Assembly (NCBI RefSeq): GCF_036227265.1
Contig: NZ_CP109446.1
Coordinates: 7,829,001 to 7,893,000 of the forward strand
DNA from: Streptomyces sp. NBC_01476
GTDB lineage: Bacteria; Actinomycetota; Actinomycetes; Streptomycetales; Streptomycetaceae
Direction of reading: 5' to 3'
Length of the DNA stretch: 64,000 bases
The notes below the pieces were generated by a model, which was not told the DNA's origin, searched no databases, and worked only from the letters and a program-made list of their open reading frames with translations. A program made the position numbers and the translations under genes. Each line of letters begins with the position of its first letter. The first letter of the stretch is position 1. Shown here piece after piece: positions 16,247-24,755 of the stretch.

Positions 16247-17980
16247 ATGAGATCCCGTGTCCTCAGCGGCGCGCTGGCCGCCGTCGCCGCCACCGCGCTC
16301 GTCGCCGTCGCGTCGCAGCACCCCGCGCAGGCAACTCCGCCCGGCACGAAGGACGTCACCGCGACACTCTTCGAGTGGACGTACGACTCGGTCGCCCAGG
16401 CGTGCACCAGCACCCTCGGCCCGTCCGGATACGGCTATGTCGAGGTCTCGCCCGCCGAGGAGCACATCCAGGGTCCGCAGTGGTGGACCTCCTATCAGCC
16501 GGTCAGCTACAAGATCGCCGGCCGCCTCGGCGATGCCACCGCGTTCCAGAACATGGTCAACGCCTGCCACTCCGCGGGGGTGAAGGTGATCGCCGACGCC
16601 GTCATCAACCACATGTCCGCCGGTTCCGGCACGGGCACCGGCGGCAGCGGATACAGCAAGTACAACTACCCCGGCTACTACCAGGACCAGGACTTCCACA
16701 GCTGCCGGACCAGCATCTCCAACTATGCGGACCGCACCAATGTCCAGACCTGCGAGCTGTCCGGCCTGGCGGACCTCGACACCGGCAGCGACTACGTACG
16801 CTCCACCATCGCCGCCTACCTCAACAGCCTGATCGCCAGAGGCGTCGACGGCTTCCGGATCGACGCCGCCAAGCACATGGCGGACGCCGACCTGGCGGCC
16901 ATCAAGTCCAAGCTCACCAACCCGGGCGTCTTCTGGGCCCAGGAAGTCATCTACGGCGCCGGAGAGGCCGTCCAGCCCGGCGAGTACACCGGCACCGGTG
17001 ACGTCGACGCCTTCCAGGGCGCCTACGACCTCAAGCGCATCTTCACCAGCGACAAGCTCGCCTCGCTGAGCAGCTGGGGAGCCTCCTGGGGCGCCGGCTA
17101 CCTGCCCAGCGCCAATGCCCGCACCTTCGTCGACAACTGGGACACCGAGCGCAACGGCTCCACCCTCAACTACAAGAACGGCGCCACCTACACGCTGGCC
17201 AACGTGTACATGCTGGCGTGGCCGTACGGCTCGCCCAATGTGTATTCCGGCTACGAGTTCTCCGACACCGACGCAGGACCGCCGAACGGCGGCACCGTCA
17301 ACGCCTGCTACAGCGACGGCTGGAAGTGCACCCACGCCTGGCCGCAGATCGCCGGCATGGTGGGCTTCCGCAACGCCGTCTCCGGCACCGCGGTGACCAA
17401 CTGGTGGAGCAACGGCAACAACGCCATCGCCTTCGGCCGCGGCAGCAAGGGCTATGTCGCGATCAACCACGAGAACAGCGCGCTCACCCAGACCTTCGCT
17501 ACCTCCCTGCCCGCCGGCAGCTACTGCGACGTCCAGCACGGCGGCGCGGCCTACACCGTCGGCTCCGACGGGCGCTTCACCGCCACCATCGGCGCCAACG
17601 ACGCGGTCGCCCTCTACACCGGAGCCCCGTGCCAGGGCAGCGCCACCGGGGGCGGCGCCACGACCGGCGGCACCACCGCCCCCGCCTCGTCCGGTGCCTC
17701 CTTCGCGGTGAACGCCACCACCACCTGGGGCCAGAACATCTACGTCGTCGGTGACAACTCCGCCCTCGGCTCATGGGACCCGGCAAGGGCCCTGCCGCTC
17801 TCCTCGGCGAGCTACCCGGTCTGGAAGCTCGACGTCGGCCTGCCGGCGGGCACCGCCTTCCAGTACAAGTACCTGCGCAAGGACGGCAGCGGCGGCGTCA
17901 CCTGGGAATCCGGCGCCAATCGCACGGCCACCGTCCCCGCCTCGGGCAAAGTCGTCATCAACGACAACTGGCGCAATTGA
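16247..17980 (+). CDS. aml: Secreted alpha-amylase (GH13) with C-terminal starch-binding domain
   Basis: A 577-residue exoenzyme that hydrolyses alpha-1,4 bonds in starch. A signal peptide (about residues 1-28) is followed by the GH13 barrel and a CBM20 starch-binding domain (about 478-577, starting SFAVNATTTWGQNIYVVGD). Catalytic residues are Asp206 in GFRIDA, Glu233 in WAQEV and Asp299 in FVDNWDTER. The last region reads NWD where NHD is the common form; I believe streptomycete amylases share this. AAGGAG lies 6 bases before the ATG. The Gly/Thr-rich linker near 465-478 separates the two domains. Confidence 0.95.
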   Translation: MRSRVLSGALAAVAATALVAVASQHPAQATPPGTKDVTATLFEWTYDSVAQACTSTLGPSGYGYVEVSPAEEHIQGPQWWTSYQPVSYKIAGRLGDATAFQNMVNACHSAGVKVIADAVINHMSAGSGTGTGGSGYSKYNYPGYYQDQDFHSCRTSISNYADRTNVQTCELSGLADLDTGSDYVRSTIAAYLNSLIARGVDGFRIDAAKHMADADLAAIKSKLTNPGVFWAQEVIYGAGEAVQPGEYTGTGDVDAFQGAYDLKRIFTSDKLASLSSWGASWGAGYLPSANARTFVDNWDTERNGSTLNYKNGATYTLANVYMLAWPYGSPNVYSGYEFSDTDAGPPNGGTVNACYSDGWKCTHAWPQIAGMVGFRNAVSGTAVTNWWSNGNNAIAFGRGSKGYVAINHENSALTQTFATSLPAGSYCDVQHGGAAYTVGSDGRFTATIGANDAVALYTGAPCQGSATGGGATTGGTTAPASSGASFAVNATTTWGQNIYVVGDNSALGSWDPARALPLSSASYPVWKLDVGLPAGTAFQYKYLRKDGSGGVTWESGANRTATVPASGKVVINDNWRN

Positions 17981-17981
17981 C

Positions 17982-18029
17982 CGGTGTGTTCGCGGTCCGG
18001 ACCGGGATTCCGGCCCGGACCGCACACCG
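17982..18029. terminator. Terminator-like hairpin after the amylase
   Basis: GCGGTCCGG (17992-18000) pairs with CCGGACCGC (18015-18023), and the outer CGGTGTG extends the stem with CACACCG. It starts two bases after the amylase stop. Confidence 0.6.
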
Positions 18030-18149
18030 TCGGTGACCTGGCGCACACACCGGTTGGCCCCTCGGCGGCAACCCGGGCACACTGTGGTCCCTCGCAACCC
18101 GAAGCAACGCCGAACCACAGAACCTGAACCTCAGAGGGGACCCCCACCC

Positions 18150-18602
18150 ATGAAGGGCTTCCGCGCCTTCTTGCTCCGCGGCAACGTCGTCGACCTGGCC
18201 GTCGGCATCGTCGTCGGCGCCGCCTTCACCTCGCTCGTCAACGGCTTCGTGAAGGCCTTCCTGACCCCGATCGTCGGCCTGGTCTCCGGCTCGACCGGCA
18301 ACTTCAGCGCCAAGACGTTCAAGGCGTCCGGAGTACAGTTCCCGTACGGCCTGTTCATCGACGCGGTGATCAGCTTCGTGATCGTCGCCGCGGTGATCTA
18401 CTTCCTGGTCGTGCTGCCGATGAACCGCCTGCAGGACCGGTTCTTCCCGAAGGCCGCCTCGGCCCCGATGCGCGAGTGCCCGGAATGCCTGACCCCGGTC
18501 CCGGCCGCCGCCCGGCGCTGCAACTCCTGCACCGCGCAGATAGGCCCGACCATCGTGGAGCAGCCCGGCGGCGGTGTCGCCGGGAGCGGCTCCGGCAAGT
18601 AG
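18150..18602 (+). CDS. mscL: Large-conductance mechanosensitive channel MscL with zinc-ribbon tail
   Basis: A 150-residue channel that releases solutes during osmotic downshock. The first helix matches MscL closely (MKGFRAFLLRGNVVDLAVGIVVGAAF, residues 1-26), and TM2 is IDAVISFVIVAAVIYFLVVLPMN near 70-92. After the usual end of the family the chain continues with ECPECLTPVPAAARRCNSC (about 109-127), a CxxC...CxxC pair that looks like a zinc ribbon in the cytoplasmic bundle region. Only 7 bases separate its stop from the convergent MarR gene. Confidence 0.95.
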   Translation: MKGFRAFLLRGNVVDLAVGIVVGAAFTSLVNGFVKAFLTPIVGLVSGSTGNFSAKTFKASGVQFPYGLFIDAVISFVIVAAVIYFLVVLPMNRLQDRFFPKAASAPMRECPECLTPVPAAARRCNSCTAQIGPTIVEQPGGGVAGSGSGK

Positions 18603-18609
18603 CCGTCGC

Positions 18610-19227
18610 CTAGGAGGCTTCCGGCCCCCGCCCGCCGGTGCCACCGGCGGCGGGGGCCTTGTGGTGTCCGCCGCGCCGGCCGGGCTCCGCCTCGTCCAGT
18701 ACGGCCAGCAGCGCGGTCAGCGATGCCCGCTGCTCGTCGCTCAGCGGCCCCAGCAGGTCGGCGGCCGCCGTCCGGCGGGCCTGCCGCAGGTGCTGCAGGG
18801 CCTGTTCGCCGGCCTCCCGCAGCTCGATCCGGATCACCCGGCGGTTGTGCGGATCGGGCACCCGCCGGACCAGCTCCCGTTCCTCCAGCGCGTCGACCAG
18901 CGTGGTGATAGCCCGCGGCACGACATCCAGCCGCCGGGCCAGGTCCGCCATCCGCGGCGGCTCCTCGCAGTGCGCCAGCACCCGCAGCAGCCGGGCCTGG
19001 GCGGGGGTGATGCCCAGCGGCTCCATCAGCTCCCGCTGGGAGCGGTGCAGCCGCCGGCTCAGCGTGAGCAGCTGGTCGGCGAGGCGCGCGGTGATCTCAC
19101 CGGGCGGGATCCCGCCCGGCGCGGTCTCCCCGGGCGCCGGTGCCCCCACCTGGCCCGGGGGCTCGGTCGGCTCCGGCGTGACGCGGGTGGCGGTGCGCGA
19201 TTCCATGGCTCCAGAGTAGCAGGGCAT
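18610..19227 (-). CDS. MarR family transcriptional regulator
   Basis: A 205-residue regulator. The winged helix-turn-helix spans about residues 60-145: LGITPAQARLLRVLAHCEEPPRMADLARRL, then VVPRAITTLVDALEERELVRRVPDPHNRRVI, the family's recognition helix and wing. Both ends are low-complexity. It is divergent from an ABC exporter, with an interlocked palindrome in between, so it probably represses that exporter and itself. ATG at 19227 would give an almost leaderless message; ATG at 19206 (198 residues) is the alternative but has its GGAG only two bases away. Confidence 0.88.
   Translation of the reverse strand: MPCYSGAMESRTATRVTPEPTEPPGQVGAPAPGETAPGGIPPGEITARLADQLLTLSRRLHRSQRELMEPLGITPAQARLLRVLAHCEEPPRMADLARRLDVVPRAITTLVDALEERELVRRVPDPHNRRVIRIELREAGEQALQHLRQARRTAAADLLGPLSDEQRASLTALLAVLDEAEPGRRGGHHKAPAAGGTGGRGPEAS
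18623..18658. terminator. Terminator-like hairpin between mscL and marR
   Basis: GGCCCCCGCC (18623-18632) pairs perfectly with GGCGGGGGCC (18649-18658). It lies inside the 3' end of the MarR gene, directly after mscL. Confidence 0.5.
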
Positions 19228-19230
19228 GGT

Positions 19231-19264
19231 TCATTGTGAGTATAGGTAACAATGACCTATACTC
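19231..19264. promoter_or_regulatory. Interlocked palindromic operator with divergent -10 elements
   Basis: Two perfect inverted repeats overlap: TCATTGT-N11-ACAATGA (19231-19255) and GAGTATAGGT-N7-ACCTATACTC (19238-19264). Each arm of the second contains TATACT, a good -10 hexamer, one pointing toward the MarR gene and one toward the ABC exporter. A bound MarR dimer would cover both promoters. Confidence 0.75.
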
Positions 19265-19302
19265 CCTGTGTCAGCATGTACCTGAACCTTCAAGGAGCCC
19301 GT

Positions 19303-21117
19303 TTGCGCCCCGAAAACGATCTCGTGAACCGGTGGACGCCACCGAAGAAGAAACCCGGTGCCCCCACCGACGTCCGCCGCATCCTGCGGCTCTTCCGCCC
19401 CTACCGCGGCCGCCTCGCCTTCGTCGGCGCGCTGGTCGGTCTGTCCTCCCTGGTGTCGGTCGCCTCGCCCTTCCTGCTGCGCGCGATCCTGGACACCGCC
19501 ATCCCGCAGGGCCGCACCGGGCTGCTCGCCCTGCTCGCCCTCGGCATGATCGCCACCGCGATCGCCAACGGCGTCTTCGGCGTCATCCAGACCCTGATCT
19601 CCACCACCGTCGGCCAGCGCGTCATGCACGACCTGCGCACCTCGGTGTACGAGCGGCTGCAGCGCATGTCGCTCGCCTTCTTCACCCGCACCCGCACCGG
19701 TGAGGTGCAGTCCAGGATCGCCAACGACATCGGCGGCATGCAGGCCACCGTCACCTCCACCGCGACCTCCCTGGTCTCCAACCTCACCGCCGTGATCGCC
19801 TCGGTCGTCGCCATGGTCGCCCTGGACTGGCGGCTGACCGTGGTGTCGCTGCTGCTGCTCCCGGTCTTCGTCTGGGTGGCCCGCAAGGTCGGCCGGGAAC
19901 GCAAGAAGATCGCCACCGACCGGCAGAAGCAGATGGCCGCGATGTCGGCGATCGTCACCGAGTCGCTGTCGGTCAGCGGCATCCTGCTCGGCCGCACCAT
20001 GGGCCGCGGTGCCTCCCTGACCCGTGACTTCGCCACCGAGTCCGACCGGCTGGTCGACCTCGAAGTGCGCTCCAACATGCAGGGCCGCTGGCGGATGGCG
20101 GTGATCGGCATCGTGATGTCGGCGATGCCCGCCCTCCTCTACTGGGCGGCGGGACTCACCGCGGGCCACGGCGGCCCGGCCATCTCCATCGGCACCCTGG
20201 TCGCCTTCGTCTCGCTCCAGCAGGGCATGTTCCGGCCGACAGTATCTCTGCTCGCCACCGGAGTGCAGGTGCAGACCTCGCTGGCGCTCTTCCAGCGCAT
20301 CTTCGAGTACCTCGACCTGCCGGTGGACATCACCGAGCGGCCGGACGCGGTGCACATCGACCGGGTACGCGGCGACGTCCGCTTCGAGAACGTCGACTTC
20401 GCCTACGAGCCGGAGAGCGGCGAGGCGACCTTGCACCGCATCGACCTCACCATCCCGGCCGGCGGCAGCCTCGCCGTGGTCGGCGCCACCGGCTCCGGCA
20501 AGAGCACCCTCAGCTACCTGGTGCCCCGCCTCTACGACGTGACCGGCGGCCGGGTGACCATCGACGGTACCGACGTCCGCGACCTGAGCTTCGACACGCT
20601 GGCCTCGGCGGTCGGCGTCGTCTCCCAGGAGACCTACCTCTTCCACGCCTCCGTCGCCGATAACCTGCGGTTCGCCAAGCCGGACGCCACCGACGAGGAG
20701 ATCCGGGCCGCCGCCCGGGCGGCGCAGATCCACGACCACATCGCGGGCCTGCCGGACGGCTACGACACGCTCGTCGGCGAACGCGGCTACCGCTTCTCCG
20801 GCGGCGAGAAACAGCGCCTGGCCATCGCCAGGACGATCCTGCGCGACCCGCCGATCCTCATCCTGGACGAGGCCACCAGCGCGCTCGACACCAGGACCGA
20901 GGGGGCCGTGCAGGACGCCATCGACTCGCTCTCCGCGGGCCGTACGACCATCACCATCGCGCACCGGCTCTCCACCGTGCGGGACGCCGACCAGATCGCG
21001 GTTCTCGACGACGGCCGCATCGTGGAACGCGGCACCCACGACGAACTGGTCGCCCAGGGCGGCCGTTACGCCGCCCTGCTGCGCCGCGACACGCAGCTCG
21101 CGACCACGGCGCCGTAG
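19303..21117 (+). CDS. ABC exporter (multidrug type), membrane and ATPase fused
   Basis: A 604-residue half-transporter expected to act as a homodimer. Six membrane helices occupy about residues 35-330. The ATPase domain is complete: Walker A GATGSGKST, Q-loop, signature FSGGEKQRLAIARTIL, Walker B ILILDEATSALD and H-loop IAHRLSTV. Start is TTG at 19303 because AAGGAG lies 5 bases before it and it sits downstream of the TATACT promoter; ATGs at 19276 and 19252 are less likely. The divergent MarR gene suggests induction by a toxic small molecule that the pump removes. Confidence 0.92.
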   Translation: MRPENDLVNRWTPPKKKPGAPTDVRRILRLFRPYRGRLAFVGALVGLSSLVSVASPFLLRAILDTAIPQGRTGLLALLALGMIATAIANGVFGVIQTLISTTVGQRVMHDLRTSVYERLQRMSLAFFTRTRTGEVQSRIANDIGGMQATVTSTATSLVSNLTAVIASVVAMVALDWRLTVVSLLLLPVFVWVARKVGRERKKIATDRQKQMAAMSAIVTESLSVSGILLGRTMGRGASLTRDFATESDRLVDLEVRSNMQGRWRMAVIGIVMSAMPALLYWAAGLTAGHGGPAISIGTLVAFVSLQQGMFRPTVSLLATGVQVQTSLALFQRIFEYLDLPVDITERPDAVHIDRVRGDVRFENVDFAYEPESGEATLHRIDLTIPAGGSLAVVGATGSGKSTLSYLVPRLYDVTGGRVTIDGTDVRDLSFDTLASAVGVVSQETYLFHASVADNLRFAKPDATDEEIRAAARAAQIHDHIAGLPDGYDTLVGERGYRFSGGEKQRLAIARTILRDPPILILDEATSALDTRTEGAVQDAIDSLSAGRTTITIAHRLSTVRDADQIAVLDDGRIVERGTHDELVAQGGRYAALLRRDTQLATTAP

Positions 21118-21218
21118 CCGAAAGGGGGAACCGGAGCCGTGACCTGCCGCCAGGACATTACCCGTCGGTAGGGTGAGGGTCCGGCGGGAACCGCCCGCCC
21201 GGAACTGGGAGGTCCTCG

Positions 21219-21593
21219 GTGCCCGCACGCTCCGCCCTGCTGCTCGCCGGCCTGCTCGCGACCGCCGGCGTCACCCATTTCGCCCGGCCCGAGCCGTACG
21301 ACGCCATCGTGCCGGGCGCCCTGCCCGGCAGCGCCCGCGCCTGGACCAGAGGCAGCGGTGTCGTGGAACTCGCCCTGGCCGCGGTGGTCGCCGTCCCCGC
21401 CACCCGCCGCAGCGGCGCCCTGCTCACCGCCGGTTTCTTCACGGCGGTCTTCCCGGCCAACGTCAAGATGGCCTACGACTGGCGGCACCGCCCCACCCCG
21501 TACCGCGCCGCCGCCTACGGGCGGCTGCCCGTCCAGGTCCCGCTCGTCCTGTGGGCGCTGAAGGTCAGCCGGTCTGCGGGGTCCTCACGCTGA
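21219..21593 (+). CDS. DoxX-like small membrane protein
   Basis: A 124-residue protein with four hydrophobic segments and the DoxX-family arrangement (ALLLAGLLATAGVTHFARPEPYDAIVP at the start, PANVKMAYDWRH near residues 80-90). Such proteins are usually annotated as quinol-oxidase-associated or redox membrane proteins, but the function is uncertain. GTG start with GGGAGG 6 bases ahead. The last 9 bases overlap the convergent lutC gene. Confidence 0.75.
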   Translation: MPARSALLLAGLLATAGVTHFARPEPYDAIVPGALPGSARAWTRGSGVVELALAAVVAVPATRRSGALLTAGFFTAVFPANVKMAYDWRHRPTPYRAAAYGRLPVQVPLVLWALKVSRSAGSSR

Positions 21594-22289
21594 CGGCTCG
21601 TCGCTGACGGTCTCGGCCGGCGCGGTCGATGGCTCCGCCGTGACGATGATGACGTCGAGGGTGCGGGGGCCGTGGACGCCTTCGATGCGGGTGAGTTCGA
21701 TGTCGCTGGTGGCGGAGGGGCCGGAGATCCAGGTTTGGGGGCGGGTGGGGTTGAGGCGGGGGAGGGCTTGGGGGAGGGATTCGACGATGTGGTCGGGGGT
21801 GATGATGCAGATGTGGTGGTCGGGGATGAGGGTGATGGCGCGGTGGCCTTGGTCGGGTGAGGCGTCGAGGATGATGGTGCCGGTTTCGGCGATGGCGAGG
21901 GCGCTGTGGGTGATGACGGTGTCGATGGTGTCGAGGGTGTGGGGGTCGGGGTGGGTGTCGGTGGTGGTTGTGGTGAGGGGGGTGGTGATGTGGGTGAGCC
22001 AGTGTGGGGGGAGGCCGGGGGGTGTGATGGCTCGTTGGGTGCCGTGGTGGGTGAGGAGGTTGGCGATGGTGTGGGGGAGGTGGGTTTCGGTGGTGCGGTG
22101 GACGGTGGCGCGGTAGTCGGTGAGGTTGTCGGCGAGGAGGTTGGTGGTTTGTTGGGGGGTGCGGTGGGCGTGGGTGGTGAGGTAGTTGCGGGGGATGGTG
22201 GTGGGGTCGGGTGGGGTGGTGGGGGTGGGGGTGCCGAGGGCTTGGCGGATGCGGCGGAGGATTTCGTCGCGGCTGGTGTTGGTGGTCAT
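21585..22289 (-). CDS. lutC: Lactate utilization protein LutC (LUD domain)
   Basis: A 234-residue LUD-domain protein, third member of the LutABC complex that oxidises L-lactate to pyruvate. Family features are RDEILRRIRQALG at the start, ALAIAETGTIILDA near residues 130-143, ITLIPDHHICIITPDHIVESLPQAL, and WISGPSATSDIELTRIEGVHGPRTL near the end. The coding strand is strongly depleted in G and T, giving many Thr, His, Pro and Ile codons where relatives have Ala, Arg and Val. ATG overlaps the lutB stop (ATGA). Confidence 0.9.
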   Translation of the reverse strand: MTTNTSRDEILRRIRQALGTPTPTTPPDPTTIPRNYLTTHAHRTPQQTTNLLADNLTDYRATVHRTTETHLPHTIANLLTHHGTQRAITPPGLPPHWLTHITTPLTTTTTDTHPDPHTLDTIDTVITHSALAIAETGTIILDASPDQGHRAITLIPDHHICIITPDHIVESLPQALPRLNPTRPQTWISGPSATSDIELTRIEGVHGPRTLDVIIVTAEPSTAPAETVSDEPSA

Positions 22290-23896
22290 TGCTGAGGTCC
22301 CCCGTCGGTTTGCGTGTTGGTGCCGGTGCCGGTGCCGGTGCCGGTGTCGGTGCCTGCTGTGCCGGTGTCTGTGCCGGTGTCTGTTGCTGTTTCTGATCTG
22401 GTGTCTGTTCCTTTTCCGGTGTTGGTGGTGGGGGGTGTTTGGTGGTGGTGTTGCCACCAGTGGCGGAAGGTGTGTGGGGGGAGTGGGGGGAGGTTGCGGG
22501 TGTCGGTCCAGTGGTGGGCGGGGCCGGGGAGGTGTTGGGGGTGGAGGTGGCGGGTGTGGGTGGCGAGGTTGTGGGCGTGTTGGAGTGCGGTGGGGTGGTT
22601 GAGGGTCCAGCGGGTGGCGCGCATGGTGGTGCGTTCGAGGCGGTGGCCTTTGGCGGGTTGGATGGTGGTGCGGGTGCCGTGGGTGGTGGTGGGTCCGCCT
22701 TGGGTGATGCGTTCGCGGAGGTGGACGAGGACTTGGGGGATGTTGATGGCGACGGGGCAGACGTCGTAGCAGGCGCCGCAGAGGGTGGAGGCGTAGGGGA
22801 GTGAGGTGTCGAGGGGGGTGGTGGTGCCGCGGAGTTGGGGGGTGAGGATGGCGCCGATGGGGCCGGGGTAGGGGGAGCCGTAGGCGTGGCCGCCGGCGCG
22901 TTCGTAGACGGGGCAGACGTTGAGGCAGGCGGAGCAGCGGATGCAGCGGAGGGCTTGTTGGCCGGTGGTGTCGGCGAGGGTGTCGGTGCGGCCGTTGTCG
23001 AGGAGGATGAGGTGGAAGGTGTGGGGGCCGTCGTGGGGGGTGGTGCCGGTCCACAGGGAGGTGTAGGGGTTCATGCGTTCGGCGGTGGAGGAGCGGGGGA
23101 GGGTTTGGAGGAAGACTTCGAGGTCTTGGTAGGTGGGGATGATTTTTTCGATGCCGGCGATGGTGATGAGGGTGTCGGGGAGGGTGAGGCACATGCGGCC
23201 GTTGCCTTCGGATTCGAGGATGACCATGGTGCCGGTTTCGGCGATCATGAAGTTGGCGCCGGAGATGCCGATTTTTGTGTTGAGGAATTTTTCGCGGAGG
23301 TGGAGGCGGGCGGCTTCGGCGAGGTCGGTGGGGTTGTCGGTGAGGTTGTCGGGTGCGGGGCGTCCCCAGTGGGTCATGTGGGTGGTGAAGATGTCGCGGA
23401 TTTCGGTGCGGTTTTTGTGGATGGCGGGGACGAGGATGTGTGAGGGTTTGTCGTTGGCGAGTTGGACGATGAGTTCGGCGAGGTCGGTTTCGTAGGCGTG
23501 GATGCCGGCGGTTTCGAGGGCGTGGTTGAGGCCGGTTTCCTGGGTGGTCATGGATTTGATTTTGACGACTTCGGTTTCGCCGGTGTTTTTGATGATCTGG
23601 GTGGCGATGGTGTTGGCTTCGTTGGCGTCGAGGGCCCAGTGGACGGTGCCGCCGGCTGCGGTGACGGCTGCTTCGAGTTGGAGGAGGTAGTGGTCGAGGT
23701 GGTGGAGGGTGTGGTCTTTGATGGCGGCGCCGGCGGCGCGGAGTTGGGGCCAGTCGGTGAGTTCGTTGATGGCGGTGGCGCGTTTGGTGCGGATGGTGTG
23801 GGTGGCGTGGGTGAGGTTCGCGCGGAGTTGGGTGTCGCGGGTGGAGTCGTGAGCGGCTTTCGGGAACGACGGCAACCCCAGATACGTACCGCTCAT
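22286..23896 (-). CDS. lutB: Lactate utilization iron-sulfur protein LutB
   Basis: A 536-residue protein: LUD-like N-terminal part (GISGANFMIAETGT near residues 205-218), then two iron-sulfur motifs CIRCSACLNVCP and CGACYDVCP for two [4Fe-4S] clusters. It transfers electrons during L-lactate oxidation with LutA and LutC. The last ~45 residues are a Thr/Gly/Asp repeat (GTDTGT) not expected in the family. Base composition is highly skewed over nearly all of the gene, yet every catalytic motif is intact, so it looks functional. ATG overlaps the lutA stop. Confidence 0.92.
   Translation of the reverse strand: MSGTYLGLPSFPKAAHDSTRDTQLRANLTHATHTIRTKRATAINELTDWPQLRAAGAAIKDHTLHHLDHYLLQLEAAVTAAGGTVHWALDANEANTIATQIIKNTGETEVVKIKSMTTQETGLNHALETAGIHAYETDLAELIVQLANDKPSHILVPAIHKNRTEIRDIFTTHMTHWGRPAPDNLTDNPTDLAEAARLHLREKFLNTKIGISGANFMIAETGTMVILESEGNGRMCLTLPDTLITIAGIEKIIPTYQDLEVFLQTLPRSSTAERMNPYTSLWTGTTPHDGPHTFHLILLDNGRTDTLADTTGQQALRCIRCSACLNVCPVYERAGGHAYGSPYPGPIGAILTPQLRGTTTPLDTSLPYASTLCGACYDVCPVAINIPQVLVHLRERITQGGPTTTHGTRTTIQPAKGHRLERTTMRATRWTLNHPTALQHAHNLATHTRHLHPQHLPGPAHHWTDTRNLPPLPPHTFRHWWQHHHQTPPTTNTGKGTDTRSETATDTGTDTGTAGTDTGTGTGTGTNTQTDGGPQQ
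22319..22384 (+). repeat. Degenerate 6-bp repeat in the 3' end of lutB
   Basis: About ten imperfect copies of GGTGCC/GGTGTC in tandem on the plus strand. They encode the Thr-Gly/Thr-Asp tail of LutB on the minus strand. This is a likely slippage site; the unit keeps the frame. Confidence 0.8.
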
Positions 23897-24705
23897 CGCT
23901 GTTCTCCTACGGTGCTTCCGGTGGTCACATGGACGGGCCCGGCCTGATCGGGCAGTTCCAGCGGACGCTGCTCCGTACTGGCCAGGATCTCCGCCAGGTG
24001 CACCGGGCGGACGCGGCTCTTCTGCCGGGACATCATGCCGCCGAGGTGCATCAGGCAGGAGTTGTCGGCGGCGCACAGCACCTCGGCGCCGGTGGACTCG
24101 GCATTGCGGACCTTGTCGTCACCCATCGCCGCCGACACATCGGGATTCTTCACCGAGAACGTGCCGCCGAAGCCGCAGCACTCCTCCGCGCCCTCCAGTT
24201 CACGCAGTTCGATGCCCTTGACCGCTTCCAGCAGCCGCCGGGGCCGGTCGCCCAGACGCAGCATCCGCAGCCCGTGGCAGGTCGGGTGGTAGGTGACCGT
24301 GTGCGGGAAATAGGCCCCCACATCGGTCACCTTGAGCACATCCACCAGGAACTCGGTGAGTTCGTACGTCTTCGGCACCCCGGCCAGCGCCTTGGCGAGT
24401 TCGTCCCCCCGTCCCTCGTCCCTGGCCCGTGCGCCGAGCCGCGGGTAGTTGTCGCGGACCATCGCGGCGCACGAACCCGACGGCGTCACCACGTAGTCGT
24501 AGCCGGCGAAGACCCTGGCGTGCCGGCGGGCCAGCGGCTCGGTCTCGTGGCGGTAACCGGTGTTGTAGTGCGCCTGGCCGCAACAGGTCTGGTCCAGCGG
24601 GAAGTCCACTTCCACGCCGAGCCGTTCCAGCAGGGTGACGACCGCCCGCCCGGTGTCCGGGTAGAGCAGGTCGTTGACGCAGGTGAGGAACAAGGCGACC
24701 CGCAT
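23893..24705 (-). CDS. lutA: Lactate utilization protein LutA (CCG-motif subunit)
   Basis: A 270-residue protein with two cysteine-rich CCG domains: QTCCGQAHYNTG near residues 39-50 and AEECCGFGGTFSVK near 177-190, plus matching upstream cysteines (LFLTCVND, YHPTCHGLRML). It is the likely catalytic subunit of LutABC, cytoplasmic. Codon use is normal for the window, in contrast to lutB and lutC just downstream. GAGGGAG precedes the ATG. It starts 50 bases after the rhaB stop, so it is probably the fourth gene of the rhamnose operon. Confidence 0.92.
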   Translation of the reverse strand: MRVALFLTCVNDLLYPDTGRAVVTLLERLGVEVDFPLDQTCCGQAHYNTGYRHETEPLARRHARVFAGYDYVVTPSGSCAAMVRDNYPRLGARARDEGRGDELAKALAGVPKTYELTEFLVDVLKVTDVGAYFPHTVTYHPTCHGLRMLRLGDRPRRLLEAVKGIELRELEGAEECCGFGGTFSVKNPDVSAAMGDDKVRNAESTGAEVLCAADNSCLMHLGGMMSRQKSRVRPVHLAEILASTEQRPLELPDQAGPVHVTTGSTVGEQR

Positions 24706-24755
24706 CGGGGCTCCCTCGGTTCGTTCGGCTGGGACAGGTGAGGGCGGCCCGGATT

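Noticed and set aside
15182..17539. Minus-strand open frame opposite the transpeptidase and amylase
   Set aside because: Shadow of two well-supported secreted proteins; no recognisable motif.
21640..23890. G/T-rich stretch as a minisatellite, CRISPR array or non-coding element
   Set aside because: No regular spacer-repeat layout; the minus strand encodes complete LutB and LutC motifs in frame.
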